The notes: generated by a model from the letters alone, not told the origin. DNA of 64,000 nt from Magnetococcales bacterium (GCA_015229005.1 JADGCL010000002.1:1-64000); one strand, 5' to 3'. Shown: positions 39,085 to 49,157, counted from the stretch's first letter. Translations and numbers: made by a program.

Positions 39085-41826
39085 TCAGGGGATCCGACGC
39101 GACAGGACGGCGAGGCGGCGTACCACCGCCTTGTGATCGAAGACCGGGCCGGACTCGCCCCGAAGATGACGCAGAGCCAGACGATAGTAGCGGATGGCCT
39201 CCCGGTTCTCCTCCAGATGGTCGAGACTCACAGCCAGATTATAGAGAATCTCAGGATTTTCCCGATCCAGGCGCAGGGCATCGGCAAAGCTCGCCCGGGC
39301 CTCCTCCCAGCGACCGCTGGCAACATGGATGTTGCCCAGCGCAAAGTGCAGATGGATCGCATCGGGATGATCGGCAAGGAGCATCTTCAAACGATTCTCC
39401 TCGGTATCCGGATCACCGCCGCCATCGAGACCGAGGAGCGCCGCCTCGGCCACGGTATTATGGGGATCGTCGCGGAGAATTCCCTGGTAAAGACGCCGGG
39501 CCCGGACAAGATCCCGTTGCCGGGCAGCCAGGGAGGCCATCCCGAGACGGGCCTCGATGTTGTCGGGTTCAGCCTCCAGGATGGTCCGAAAGTGACCCTC
39601 GGCCTCCCCCAATCGCCCTTCTCGAAAGGCCTCCGCTCCCTGATCCAGCCGTTCCCAGAGCGACTCCTGCCGACGACTCTCCCGCACCACCCGCAGACGA
39701 TCGGCATCTCCCTCCCCGGCCCTCCGGCTCTCCGCAGCGGCAAGAGAAGCCGTCCCCCCGGACTGCGGTTCCGGGGCATCCTGGCCTCGGCCCGACACAC
39801 CACTCCCGGGTGAGAGGCGAAAGGCCGAGGCCCGCTCCTCCCGCGGGGGCAATACACCGTCGGTCGACCCCTTCCCAACGCCAGGGATCGGCGCCGGCTC
39901 AGGTGATGCCGGCCCTGTCGGCGGCGCAGGTGAAACAACGGCCACCGCAGTCGACTCCGGAGGGACGGCAACCGACCCCGCAGGGGGAGAAGCAGCCGGC
40001 GCCGCAGGGGGAGAAGCAGCAGGCGCCGCAGGGGGAGAAGCAGCCGGCGCCGCAGGGGGAGAAGCAGCAGGCGCCGCAGGGGGAGAAGCAGCCGGCGCCG
40101 CAGGGGGAGTGGCAGCAGGCGCCGCAGGAGAAGTGGCAGCAGGCGCCGCAGGGGGAGTGGCAGCCGGCGCCGCAGGGGGAGTGGCAGCCGGCGCCGCAGG
40201 GGGCGGAACCGGTTCCAATGCCGCCGCCTGCAGTGTCGTCCCGTCACCGCCTTCACCTCCGACCTCACCCTGGGAGGGGGGAGCAAGGGCTTCCCGATCA
40301 CCGGCAACCACCTGGGGCTCGCCACCCGAAGTGGCATCCGCCGCCGGGGAGGGCGAATCCGGGGAGGGTAGAGATCCCGTGGTCCCGCCGGACACCTCCC
40401 TGGCCCGGACCGGGAGGTGCGTCGGTTCGTCGCCACTCCTCCGGAGAGGCCCCGCCATCTCCCCACCGGATTCCAGGGATTCCAGAGCCCGGGTCAAAAA
40501 CAGCCAGGCCCCGACCAGAACGACGACGGTCACCCCGGTACCGGCAAGAAGCCAGGTCAGAAGGTTCCTCTGGCCCCCTTCGCGGCGCTCGGCCTGCAGG
40601 AGACGCCGACCGTCGGCCGGAGCCGGACTTCGACCCCTCCCCTGCCCTGCCACCGGCACTCCCCGCAGCGGCGAAGCGCCCCTCTCCGCCCCGAGAGTGC
40701 TACTCCCCGACGTCCCAGCAATGGACTGGGGACCCGCAGGGGTCGTCGTTCGACCCACCTCAGTGCGCAGAAAGGAGTGGGCTCCCGGCTCAGTCGAGGC
40801 GGCGACCTCTGGCACCAGTGAGCGGGAAACAGCATCGCCCGGACTCTCACCGACCGCTCGACGATCACCCTCACGGCCACTCTCTCGAAAAGGGGATCCC
40901 TCCCCCAGACCGGGAAGGCTCCCGGCGCCCGTCTCCTGAAAAGGGGAGCCCTCTTCCATATCGGATGGGCTCTCCGTGTCCCTCTTCTGAAAAGGGGATT
41001 CCTCCCACCTGCCGATGCCGGGAAGCACCTCGCCGGCGGGAAGTGACGGCAGTGACCGGGAAGGATCCACTGAGGCCGTCTGCTCCTGCTCCACCGCCTC
41101 GAAAGGGATCCTCTCGATCGCAACCACTCGGGAAGTTGCGGATGGAGCCTCGCCGCCATCGTCGGATCCCGGAAAAAGCCGGGGGAGTGTGGGAGGAATC
41201 TCGATAAGCCCAATCCCGTCGGTCTCCGTGCCCATGGCCGAAAAGAGCGGATCGGTGCGCGCCGCAGGAGAGTCTGCCTCCGCAGCGCTCCCGGGAACGG
41301 ACAGCCCGGCGCCAACAAAATCCGGTGGCATCCGCGCCGGCGGGTCGACCAAATCTCCTGCGAAATCGTTCAGGGTGAGATCGGGAGGGGGCTCCTCGTC
41401 ATAACGCTCACCGGATGCCTCCCCATCCCCAATGATGGCCTCGGCGTGGGGGGAGGCGTCCGGACGATGGGCAACCTCGGCAAGGGAAGATGGAGACCCG
41501 GCAAGGGAAGATGGAGACCCGGCAAGGGAAGAAGACTCGGCAAGTGAAGAAGACTCGGCAAGGGAGGGGAACTCGGGGGCAGAGGCGGGATCGGTAAGTG
41601 GAGGGGACCCGGCAAGAGAAAGCGGCTCCGGAACAGAAAGCAACCCGGCAGGGGAAGGGGGCTCGGTGAATGAAGGAGACTCGGCAAGGGAGGGCAACTC
41701 GACGCCCGGAGCAACCAACCCCGCAGGGCTCCCGTCGACAGGAGCCGGCTCACCCTGCCGGCGAGCCGCCTCCCGTTTGCGCCTGGCGCGATCCGCCACC
41801 CGCAAGGTTTCGATCAGGAGGCTCAT
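39085..41826 (-). CDS. TPR-repeat protein with long Pro/Ala/Ser-rich linker, MshN-like
   Basis: N-term MSLLIETLRVADRARRKREAARR; TM LLTWLLAGTGVTVVVLVGAWLFL; C-term TPRs (AEGHFRTILEAEPDNIEARLGMASLAARQRDLVRARRLYQGILRDDPHN); ATGA overlap with secretin gene. Confidence 0.8.
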   Translation of the reverse strand: MSLLIETLRVADRARRKREAARRQGEPAPVDGSPAGLVAPGVELPSLAESPSFTEPPSPAGLLSVPEPLSLAGSPPLTDPASAPEFPSLAESSSLAESSSLAGSPSSLAGSPSSLAEVAHRPDASPHAEAIIGDGEASGERYDEEPPPDLTLNDFAGDLVDPPARMPPDFVGAGLSVPGSAAEADSPAARTDPLFSAMGTETDGIGLIEIPPTLPRLFPGSDDGGEAPSATSRVVAIERIPFEAVEQEQTASVDPSRSLPSLPAGEVLPGIGRWEESPFQKRDTESPSDMEEGSPFQETGAGSLPGLGEGSPFRESGREGDRRAVGESPGDAVSRSLVPEVAASTEPGAHSFLRTEVGRTTTPAGPQSIAGTSGSSTLGAERGASPLRGVPVAGQGRGRSPAPADGRRLLQAERREGGQRNLLTWLLAGTGVTVVVLVGAWLFLTRALESLESGGEMAGPLRRSGDEPTHLPVRAREVSGGTTGSLPSPDSPSPAADATSGGEPQVVAGDREALAPPSQGEVGGEGGDGTTLQAAALEPVPPPAAPAATPPAAPAATPPAAPAATSPAAPAATPPAAPAASPPAAPAASPPAAPAASPPAAPAASPPAAPAASPPAGSVAVPPESTAVAVVSPAPPTGPASPEPAPIPGVGKGSTDGVLPPREERASAFRLSPGSGVSGRGQDAPEPQSGGTASLAAAESRRAGEGDADRLRVVRESRRQESLWERLDQGAEAFREGRLGEAEGHFRTILEAEPDNIEARLGMASLAARQRDLVRARRLYQGILRDDPHNTVAEAALLGLDGGGDPDTEENRLKMLLADHPDAIHLHFALGNIHVASGRWEEARASFADALRLDRENPEILYNLAVSLDHLEENREAIRYYRLALRHLRGESGPVFDHKAVVRRLAVLSRRIP
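39979..40204. repeat. 24-bp tandem repeat, nine units, in the TPR-protein gene
   Basis: cgcagggggagaagcagccggcgc-type units at 24-nt intervals (39979, 40003, ... 40195); encodes PPAAPAAS/T octads on the minus strand. Confidence 0.95.
41479..41700. repeat. Degenerate short tandem repeats encoding SLAESSSLAGSPS-type low-complexity segment
   Basis: Repeated ggcaagggaagatggagacccggcaagggaagaagactcggcaag... Confidence 0.8.
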
Positions 41827-43526
41827 GGATTCAGGGTCTCGACCTTGACACCCCCGCCGCGATCAGGGGCCTCCGTGGGGACGCTGCGGGAGTCGGCCTC
41901 CTCCCCGGGCCCGCGGCTTCCCAGCCAATCCCCGCGAATCTCCGCATTCACCCCATCGAAGAGCCGGCGATCCCCGGTCGAGGCCAGATCGACGGGCTCC
42001 CGAACGACCACCGGACGCAGAAAGATCACCAGCTCCGTCTTGCGCGCCTCGCGGGTGCGGTAACGAAAGAGGTCGCCGACGACAGGGAGCGTCGCCAGGT
42101 AGGGGACCGAATCGTTCCCCTGCACGAAACTGTTCTCCATCAGTCCCCCCAGAACGGCCACCAGACCGTTGGGAACCCGCAGCACCGAATCCATCTCCTG
42201 GACCCGGAGCACCGGAACCTGCACCGCACGGGGGTCGGTCACGGCGACCTTGTGCAGTTCCGGGTCCGGGTTCTCCTTCCACTCGGAGATCCGCTGTATG
42301 GTCGGGCGCAGGGTGAGGGTGACGACCTCCCGGTCGCTCACCTGGGGGGTCACATGCATGATGAACCCCTCGGGGACGGTACGGATCTGGAATTCGGTCA
42401 TCGGGTCGCTGGTCTTGCGCCCGTCCCGATCGAACTGCGCCGGAGTGACGCTGGTCTGGAAATAGACCTGATTGGTCGAGACCCGCAGAATCGCCGTCTG
42501 ATTGTTGATGATCGTGATCTTGGGCGACGAAAGGACCCGGGTACTGCCGAACTTGGCAAGGAGGCGCAGCGTCAGCTTGAGGTCCGGCCCCCGGAGAATC
42601 CCGGTGACGCTGATGGGCGAATCATCGAACAGATTGGTATTGATCGACGGCAACGGCTCGTCGGAGATGTCGGTCGAGCCCCGGATCTGGCTCCAGTCGA
42701 CCCCGGCCTGGTACTTGTCGTCGAGGAGTACCTCCACCACGGTCGCCTCCAGGACCACCTGCCGCCGGGCGCTCTCCATGACCCGGTCGAGGAAGGCCTG
42801 GACCTCGGCGTGGCCACGGCTGTTGGCCATGACGTTGATGATCCCCGACGCCTTGTTGACGATGACCCGCTTGTCCTCACCGTCCGGGGGGACTCCGATG
42901 ATCTCCTCGATGTTCTCGACCAGGCCTCCCCAGAAATTGACGTCGGAGGCGCTCTTCAGGTTGACGCCGGAGCTGTTGCTGCCGCTCGTGGTCGCGACCT
43001 GGGTGGAGACGGCGACGTCGGAGGTCATGCCACGGGCAGTGGCGACATAATCGACCCGATAGTTGCGACGGTAGGGAAGGTCGGGGGTGATGATGATGTC
43101 ATCGCCCTCCAGCCGATAGCGCAGACTCGCCTGGCCGGCGATACGGTCCAGGATCCTGGGCAGCGTCTGGTTCACCGCGTTCAGGGTGATGTTGCCCTCG
43201 ATCCCGGGATAGACATCGATATTGAGCTCCGCGTCACGGGCAAGGGCAAAGAGGACCTCCCGGATAGGGACGTCGGTCACCGTCACGGTGTAGGTGGCCA
43301 ACTGCGGCGTGGGACGTTTCCCCCGCACCAGGAAGGGAGCCATCGCCAGAGGCTCGGGGATCGGGGCATCCTCCTCCACCCCGGGGGTGTCGCCAGAAGT
43401 ATCGGACGAACCCTTCGCGGCGGATTCCGGGTTGGTGGCAACCTCCGCGCAGGAGGAGACCAAAAGGGCACAGAGGAGCGTCCATCCCGCCGACGGCCTT
43501 GACCTCCCTCTCCGCCCCCGCCGCAT
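41823..43526 (-). CDS. mshL: MshL-like secretin
   Basis: Lipobox-like LLCALLVSSCAE; VTDVPIREVLFALARDAELNIDVYPGIEGNITLNAVNQTLPRILDRI; secretin core VLRVPNGLVAVLGGLMENSFVQGNDSVPYLATLPVVGDLFRYRTREARKTELVIFLRPVV. Confidence 0.9.
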   Translation of the reverse strand: MRRGRRGRSRPSAGWTLLCALLVSSCAEVATNPESAAKGSSDTSGDTPGVEEDAPIPEPLAMAPFLVRGKRPTPQLATYTVTVTDVPIREVLFALARDAELNIDVYPGIEGNITLNAVNQTLPRILDRIAGQASLRYRLEGDDIIITPDLPYRRNYRVDYVATARGMTSDVAVSTQVATTSGSNSSGVNLKSASDVNFWGGLVENIEEIIGVPPDGEDKRVIVNKASGIINVMANSRGHAEVQAFLDRVMESARRQVVLEATVVEVLLDDKYQAGVDWSQIRGSTDISDEPLPSINTNLFDDSPISVTGILRGPDLKLTLRLLAKFGSTRVLSSPKITIINNQTAILRVSTNQVYFQTSVTPAQFDRDGRKTSDPMTEFQIRTVPEGFIMHVTPQVSDREVVTLTLRPTIQRISEWKENPDPELHKVAVTDPRAVQVPVLRVQEMDSVLRVPNGLVAVLGGLMENSFVQGNDSVPYLATLPVVGDLFRYRTREARKTELVIFLRPVVVREPVDLASTGDRRLFDGVNAEIRGDWLGSRGPGEEADSRSVPTEAPDRGGGVKVETLNP

Positions 43527-43528
43527 CG

Positions 43529-45778
43529 TCAGGAACTCCCAACCCGCGCCAGGCGACCGATGGAACTCCGGATCCAGGGCAGCGAGCGGATCATGGGACG
43601 CGATTGGCGCCACTCCTCGGGAAGCTCACGGATGACCTTTTCCGCTTCGTCCGAGTGGGCAAATTCGTTGAGATAGACCAGGAGCCGGTTGTCCACCAGG
43701 CGGAAGAGACGAATCTCCGCCGGCCCGATCCGCTCCACCATCTCGCCAAGGCGATGCTCCAATACCTCCACCCCCTCGTCCTGGGTCAGAATCATCAACT
43801 GGATGCTGAACCCCTGCCCCTCGCCATAGAGCCACTCGTGGGAAGCCAGGATCGCGTCCCGATACCGGTCCGCCGGCATCAAGTAGGGCGATCCCCTCTC
43901 CCGGATGGCCGCACCCCCGGAGTCCGGACCTACTCCACCACTGCCACCGGCCACCGACGCCAGGGTAATGCTCCCCACCCGGGTCGTCGTGACGGCGCTC
44001 TGGCCACCCCCCGCCGTCGCCACCCCGACCAGGGTCCCCTCCCCACCCTCCGTTTCGACGGCGATGAACTCCTGGGCCGGCAACTCCGGCTCCCCCCTGC
44101 CGACATCTTCCGCCAACGCTGCCACCGAATGCAGAGCCACACCGGCCTCCGACCTCTCGATTGCGACCCGCTGCGGCAATCGCGATACGGGACGAACCGT
44201 CGGCGGGCGGAGCGCCATCGCCGGCGCCAGAGTAGCTGCCAGAGCAGGTGCCAGAGCAGGCGCCGGTAGACGCGCCGGAGCCGGGATCGTCCCGGAAGTC
44301 GGCGGGACAACCGTCGCCGATCTGCCGGCCACCGCCGGGGCCGATGCCGGCAGGGCGGACTTCACCAGGGCCGGAGACGACGCCAGCGATGCGGTCACTA
44401 CCGGCAAGGCGGTGACGGTTCTCTCTCCGGGAGAAACCCAGGAACTCTCGATGGCTGGTCCCGACGTTCCATTGGTCCCCTGTTTCCGGGAAGAACCCGT
44501 ACCCGCCTCCCGAAGGGCATCGGCCAAACGGGCCAACTGCACGGCCTGGGCCGCCCCCGCGCCGGGGAACTCCCCTCCCCCCTCGGCACCCACCCGTCCG
44601 GCGGCGGGGAGTGCCGCCGCCGGAGGTGAAAGCTCCGGAAGTGATGGCCTTGCCGCCTCCAAGCGCCGACGAACCCCCTCCTCGGCGGCATCGATGGCAC
44701 TCATCTCCGGGAGAGCCGGCGCACCAACCGGGGCAACCTCGGGCCTGGGGGGCAGCTTTCCCCGAAAGACCGGAGGCTGGGAACGAGACTTGCCGCCAGC
44801 TCCGGTCAAGCCCCCTTCCCGGACGACATTTGCCTCTGCGACGCTCTCCGCCACAGGATCGGCAGCAAGCCGTATCGGCGCCGAAAGAAGGGCGGTCGTC
44901 ACGGGGACCATTACCAGAAGGCCGGCAGCAATCAGGACGGGACGGCGCCAGGCCTGGAACCAACGGGGGGAGAAATCACAGGAACGGAGCGCCATGACGA
45001 CCTCTCCGTAGCCCACCTGCCGCCGGCTGGCGGCAAAGGCGGCCATCATCGCCTTGTGGGCAAGAATGTTGATGCGCCGCAGGCTGCCTCCGGAGTGCCA
45101 GCGAATGGCCCGGATCGCTGCCTGGGAGAAGAGGTGGGGTCCACGATAACCGCAACCACGCAGACGGGTCTGGAGATAGTGATCCAGTTCATGGCCCGAA
45201 AGCGCATGGATGTAGAAACGGCTGGTGATCCGCTCACGAATCTGTCTGCTCTCGGGGCCGGCCAGAAGCTGGTCGAGCTCCGGCTGCCCGAACAGGACAA
45301 CCTGGAGGAGTTTCCGGCGCTCAGTTTCGAGATTGCACAGGAGCCGCACCTCCTCCAGGGTGGCGAGAGGCATCCCCTGCGCCTCCTCGACGAAAAGAAC
45401 GACCTGGCGTCCCTCGGCATGGCGTTCGATGAGACAACTCTGGAGCCTGTGCAACAACTGATAGCGATCGTGGCCCCCCCCGGGCGGAATCGCACCAAGC
45501 TCGGAGAGAACGGCAGGCAGGATGTGTTCCGGTCCGAGATTGGGGTAGAAGAGGTAGAGGGTCTCCACCTTCTCCGGCAAGCGCTCCATGAGGGTCCGGC
45601 AGATGAGGGTCTTGCCGCTCCCCACCTCGCCCACGACCTTGATCAGCCCCTCGCCGTTCTCAATGGCGCTTTGCAAACGCTCGAGGATGACCCCACGATT
45701 CCCCCCCTCGTAAAAAAAATCGACCTCGGGGGTAATGGCAAACGGGACTCTTTGCAGGCCAAAGTGTTCCAGGTACAT
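43529..45778 (-). CDS. mshM: ExeA/MshM-type AAA ATPase with TM segment and SPOR-like C-terminus (DamX-like architecture)
   Basis: MYLEHFGLQRVPFAITPEVDFFYEGG...LIKVVGEVGSGKTLICRTLMERLP...VVLFVEEAQGMP; TM VLIAAGLLVMVPVTTALL; C-term GFSIQLMILTQDEGVEVLEHRLGEM...RLFRLVDNRLLVYLNEFAHSDEAEKVIRELPEEWRQSRPMIRSL. Confidence 0.85.
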   Translation of the reverse strand: MYLEHFGLQRVPFAITPEVDFFYEGGNRGVILERLQSAIENGEGLIKVVGEVGSGKTLICRTLMERLPEKVETLYLFYPNLGPEHILPAVLSELGAIPPGGGHDRYQLLHRLQSCLIERHAEGRQVVLFVEEAQGMPLATLEEVRLLCNLETERRKLLQVVLFGQPELDQLLAGPESRQIRERITSRFYIHALSGHELDHYLQTRLRGCGYRGPHLFSQAAIRAIRWHSGGSLRRINILAHKAMMAAFAASRRQVGYGEVVMALRSCDFSPRWFQAWRRPVLIAAGLLVMVPVTTALLSAPIRLAADPVAESVAEANVVREGGLTGAGGKSRSQPPVFRGKLPPRPEVAPVGAPALPEMSAIDAAEEGVRRRLEAARPSLPELSPPAAALPAAGRVGAEGGGEFPGAGAAQAVQLARLADALREAGTGSSRKQGTNGTSGPAIESSWVSPGERTVTALPVVTASLASSPALVKSALPASAPAVAGRSATVVPPTSGTIPAPARLPAPALAPALAATLAPAMALRPPTVRPVSRLPQRVAIERSEAGVALHSVAALAEDVGRGEPELPAQEFIAVETEGGEGTLVGVATAGGGQSAVTTTRVGSITLASVAGGSGGVGPDSGGAAIRERGSPYLMPADRYRDAILASHEWLYGEGQGFSIQLMILTQDEGVEVLEHRLGEMVERIGPAEIRLFRLVDNRLLVYLNEFAHSDEAEKVIRELPEEWRQSRPMIRSLPWIRSSIGRLARVGSS

Positions 45779-46134
45779 GGCGACCTTCCTTCCCAGCGAC
45801 GACGACCGGTCGAACCCGGGATGAGACCCGGACGGGAAGCAACCCGAATGGGGCTCCCGGACCAGGGCCAGCGACACCAAGCAAGCCCTATGCCGCAATC
45901 ACTCCTGTCTCAAGGGTCATACGGGGAAAGTGGAAAGGCAGAAAAGACGCGGCAACCCGTCGAAAAACGGACCACATTTTCCGAAGATAAAGGCCAATGG
46001 AAACCCAGAGGGAAAAAAAGCCGGCGACCCGCAGACAAACGCGCCACCCCCCGCCGGAAACGGCGGACGGCGTCAACTGAAGGACTTGAAACATCGACAT
46101 CGGAAGGATCGGAACAGCCGGGGGGAAAAGAATT

Positions 46135-46503
46135 CTACCCTTGTTTCCTCAGAAGAAACGACTCGCGCCGCTGCATCCCGCCATACTCGAAACGCATCGC
46201 CTGCAACCGCCGGTTCTCCGCCAGCAACTGCCGGGCGATCTCCGAACGGTGGGTCGCAAGCGCCGCCGTGATCGCCGGCAGGCGCTCCAACAACCCCGTC
46301 AACCGACGTTTCACCCCCAACGGCGCCTTCCGCCCGGAGGCAACCCGCGCCTCGTGGTCCTGAACCAGCCCAAGAACCGCCGACTCCCACTCCTGCGCCA
46401 TCGCCCCGACGCTCTCGCCGTCAAGAAGCTCCGGCCTCTCCAGAAGCCTCGCCAACTCCTCCAGACGCCCCAGGGTCGTCTCCATCGTCACGGCTCCGTC
46501 CAT
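46135..46503 (-). CDS. FliT-like flagellar chaperone / hypothetical
   Basis: Small helical protein METTLGRLEELARLLERPELLDGESVGAMAQEWESAVLGLVQDHEAR... directly downstream of fliS; alternative start 46485. Confidence 0.5.
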   Translation of the reverse strand: MDGAVTMETTLGRLEELARLLERPELLDGESVGAMAQEWESAVLGLVQDHEARVASGRKAPLGVKRRLTGLLERLPAITAALATHRSEIARQLLAENRRLQAMRFEYGGMQRRESFLLRKQG

Positions 46504-46523
46504 CGGCGACGCCCCCCTCCGGG

Positions 46524-46967
46524 TCACATACTGCTCACTCGCAGCTGACCTGCCTGACCGGCCGAGGGGGCAGCCCCCCCCGTCCCCAAACCCTGGCTCT
46601 TCACCTGCCGGACCGCCTCCCGCCACCCTTCCAACAAGGTGTTGAGATGCTTGATGACGATGCGGATCGGCTCCATATCCTGGGCGATGTTGGCATGGGT
46701 CAACTGGTCCAGCATATAGCCGTAAAGCTCGAAAAGCTGAAGCGCCAGATCGCCGCCCTTCTCGAAGTCCAGGGTACTCTGCAGCTCGGCGATGATCGCC
46801 AGCCCACGCCTGAGGGCCATCTTGTGATCCGCGAGCTTCTTCTCCTCCTTCAAGACCAGGGAACGCTCCAGAAACCGGATCGCCCCCTCGTAGAGAAGCA
46901 GCAACAGATCCTCCCGCGAGGCCGTATTGGCGCGCGACGTCTTATAGCGTTTCAACCCATAGGACAT
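46524..46967 (-). CDS. fliS: Flagellar export chaperone FliS, copy 1
   Basis: MSYGLKRYKTSRANTASREDLLLLLYEGAIRFLERSL...LDFEKGGDLALQLFELYGYMLDQLTHANIAQD. Confidence 0.92.
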   Translation of the reverse strand: MSYGLKRYKTSRANTASREDLLLLLYEGAIRFLERSLVLKEEKKLADHKMALRRGLAIIAELQSTLDFEKGGDLALQLFELYGYMLDQLTHANIAQDMEPIRIVIKHLNTLLEGWREAVRQVKSQGLGTGGAAPSAGQAGQLRVSSM

Positions 46968-46977
46968 GCGTTTGTCC

Positions 46978-47361
46978 TTACGGAATTCCGGCAGTTTTGG
47001 CCCCGCGCCACCCCTCCAGGAGGGTCCGCAACTGCTCGACCACACGCTGGATGTACGGGACCTCGTGAGTCAACTCGGCCTGTGCCAGACTGTCCAGCAT
47101 GAAGGCGTACAGATCATCCAGCTGCGACGGGACCGCCCCCCCCCTCTCGAAATCCAGGGTCTTGCGAAACTCCTCGATGATCCGCCGACCGCGCCCCAAC
47201 CGCTCCTTGAAGGAGGCCACCTGCCCCGCCTCACAGGCCGCTATCGCCTCGTCGAGGAACCGGATCGCCCCCTCGTAGAGCCGAATCAAGATATCCAGTT
47301 GTGTCAGCACTTCCCCTTCCGCCGCCGCAGGCGAACCCCCTTCTGCCGCATTCCTCTCCAT
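46978..47361 (-). CDS. FliS family protein, copy 2
   Basis: VLTQLDILIRLYEGAIRFLDEAIAACEAG...KTLDFERGGAVPSQLDDLYAFMLDSLAQAELTHEVPYIQRVVEQLRTLLEGWRGA. Confidence 0.87.
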   Translation of the reverse strand: MERNAAEGGSPAAAEGEVLTQLDILIRLYEGAIRFLDEAIAACEAGQVASFKERLGRGRRIIEEFRKTLDFERGGAVPSQLDDLYAFMLDSLAQAELTHEVPYIQRVVEQLRTLLEGWRGAKTAGIP

Positions 47362-47513
47362 AACAGGCTCCAGTTCCTCGAAAAAGACACCGGCCCACCC
47401 GCCCGCCCCCTCCGGGAAGGACCCTCCGGACCGCTGGCGAGGATCGAGACCACCCCGCCAACCCCGTAAAAGGCCCCCAACTCCTCCCCTCCTGGCAGCC
47501 GGGATCCCGACAA

Positions 47514-49091
47514 CTATAGCTTGGCCAACGTCGATTGCAAGGATCCTGCCGAACCATTCATATTGTTGATCATTTGTTCCAGATTGGAAAACTTCAGCGT
47601 CAATTGCTCCCGAACCCGCTCCAGACGCTTCTGTTCCTTCTCGATACTGTCGTTCAGACGGGTGATGCGCGAATCCAGACCATCGGTCTTCCCAGTCAAG
47701 GAACCGTCGGTGCTGTTCGTGATCGACTCGACCAGGGTCTCCATCCGATAGGCAAGACCCGGCTTGTTCCCCGTCCCAACTTCAGTCTGAGTGTTGGTGA
47801 AGAGGGTCTTCACCGCATCGAAATAATTGTCGAGCGCCGTATCCAGCGTCGTCGAGTCGAAACTGAGCTTCCCGGTCTTGGAGTCGGTCCGCAACCCGAT
47901 CTCCGCGAGAAGCGAGTAGGGCGTCAACGCATCCCCGCTCAAGTCGGCCTCGGCGGTGGGCGTGTTCAACTCGTTGCGCAGCGAGGCGACGATCCCCCGC
48001 GCCAGAGAGGCCCCCTGGAAGGCCCCCTCCTTCTTGCTGTTGATATAATCGATGATGTCGTTGAACGCCGTCGTGAAGCTCTCCAGCGTCTCCTTCATCG
48101 TGGTCTTGTCGTTCTCGATCGAGATGGTCACCGGCGCCGCAGTCACATCCTTGAGACTGAGCGTCACCCCGGTCAATACCCCGGTAACCGTATTGGTCTT
48201 GCTGGAAACGGAGACCCCGTTCACCATCAAGGCCGCGTTCTGCCCGATCCCCTCGTGACGCCGCTCGAAATCGGCAGTAACGATGGATTTGGCCGCCGTG
48301 TTGAAGGAGAGATTGGCGGAGTTGACCAGAACCCGCTGGTCCTTCTCGTTCAGGGAGCCATCGGCACCCAGTGCCGGCGTCTCGGTGACGGCAGTGCCAG
48401 CACCGTTGTCGGTGAACACCCCCCCGTTGTAATCCGTGTCGGCAAGACCGGTGTCCTTGGAGACCAGCATCAGGCGATAGCTCGTCCCGTCGTTCAGGAC
48501 AGACGCCGAAACCCCCTTGCCGCTCTCGTCATCGCCAGCGCCGCTGTCGTTCACCCCGTCGGGACCATACGACCAATTGATCGCGTTGATCATGTTGGCC
48601 AGGTCCTGCAACGTCTCCCCGCCGACCAGCGGCCCGAATTGACCTCCGGCGGTGGAATCGTAGAGCTTGCCATTGTAGTAGAACGAGAAGGTCGATCCCA
48701 GGTCCAGGGTATCCGTACTCGTGATCGTCTTGGTCGGATCACCTCCCGCCGCCTTCATGATCTGCGCCGAGTGGGTCGCAAGCTGGCTCACTTCGACCAC
48801 GTGATACCCGGCGGAGGCCGTGCTGTCAGCGGTGATGGCAACCTTGTCGCTGTCCGAACTCGTCGCCGTATGCGGCGCCCAGGCGCTCACGTCCTGAAGC
48901 TCGGTGGCCTTGGTCTCCAGGGCCAGGAGCTTGGTCTTGAGATCGCCGAAGGCGCTCTTCTGGCTGTTGTAGTAGGCCTTGTCCTGCTGCAGATCCTTCA
49001 GCCGGGTCTGCTGCGCGGCCACGAGCTGGTCAACGATATCGGACGGCAGCCCGCTCGCCAATCCACCGAAGGTTACGTTGCCCAGTGCCAT
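47514..49091 (-). CDS. fliD: Flagellar filament cap protein FliD
   Basis: MALGNVTFGGLASGLPSDIVDQLVAAQQTRLKDLQQDKAYYNSQKSAFGDLKTKLLAL; C-term RITRLNDSIEKEQKRLERVREQLTLKFSNLEQMINNMNGSAGSL. Confidence 0.95.
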   Translation of the reverse strand: MALGNVTFGGLASGLPSDIVDQLVAAQQTRLKDLQQDKAYYNSQKSAFGDLKTKLLALETKATELQDVSAWAPHTATSSDSDKVAITADSTASAGYHVVEVSQLATHSAQIMKAAGGDPTKTITSTDTLDLGSTFSFYYNGKLYDSTAGGQFGPLVGGETLQDLANMINAINWSYGPDGVNDSGAGDDESGKGVSASVLNDGTSYRLMLVSKDTGLADTDYNGGVFTDNGAGTAVTETPALGADGSLNEKDQRVLVNSANLSFNTAAKSIVTADFERRHEGIGQNAALMVNGVSVSSKTNTVTGVLTGVTLSLKDVTAAPVTISIENDKTTMKETLESFTTAFNDIIDYINSKKEGAFQGASLARGIVASLRNELNTPTAEADLSGDALTPYSLLAEIGLRTDSKTGKLSFDSTTLDTALDNYFDAVKTLFTNTQTEVGTGNKPGLAYRMETLVESITNSTDGSLTGKTDGLDSRITRLNDSIEKEQKRLERVREQLTLKFSNLEQMINNMNGSAGSLQSTLAKL

Positions 49092-49157
49092 CGCCGTCTC
49101 CCATCCCCGACCCGATCATCCGATACCCCGACAGGAGGCCCCCCCGAGGCCCGACTC

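Noticed and set aside
39979-40204. CRISPR-like regularly spaced repeat
   Set aside because: Contiguous 24-bp units without spacers, in frame within a coding sequence.
39021-41207. Apparent octapeptide-repeat protein (QAPQGEKQPAPQGEKQ) on + strand
   Set aside because: Antisense reading of the 24-bp repeat within the TPR-protein gene; the minus frame has TM and TPR domains and operon overlaps.
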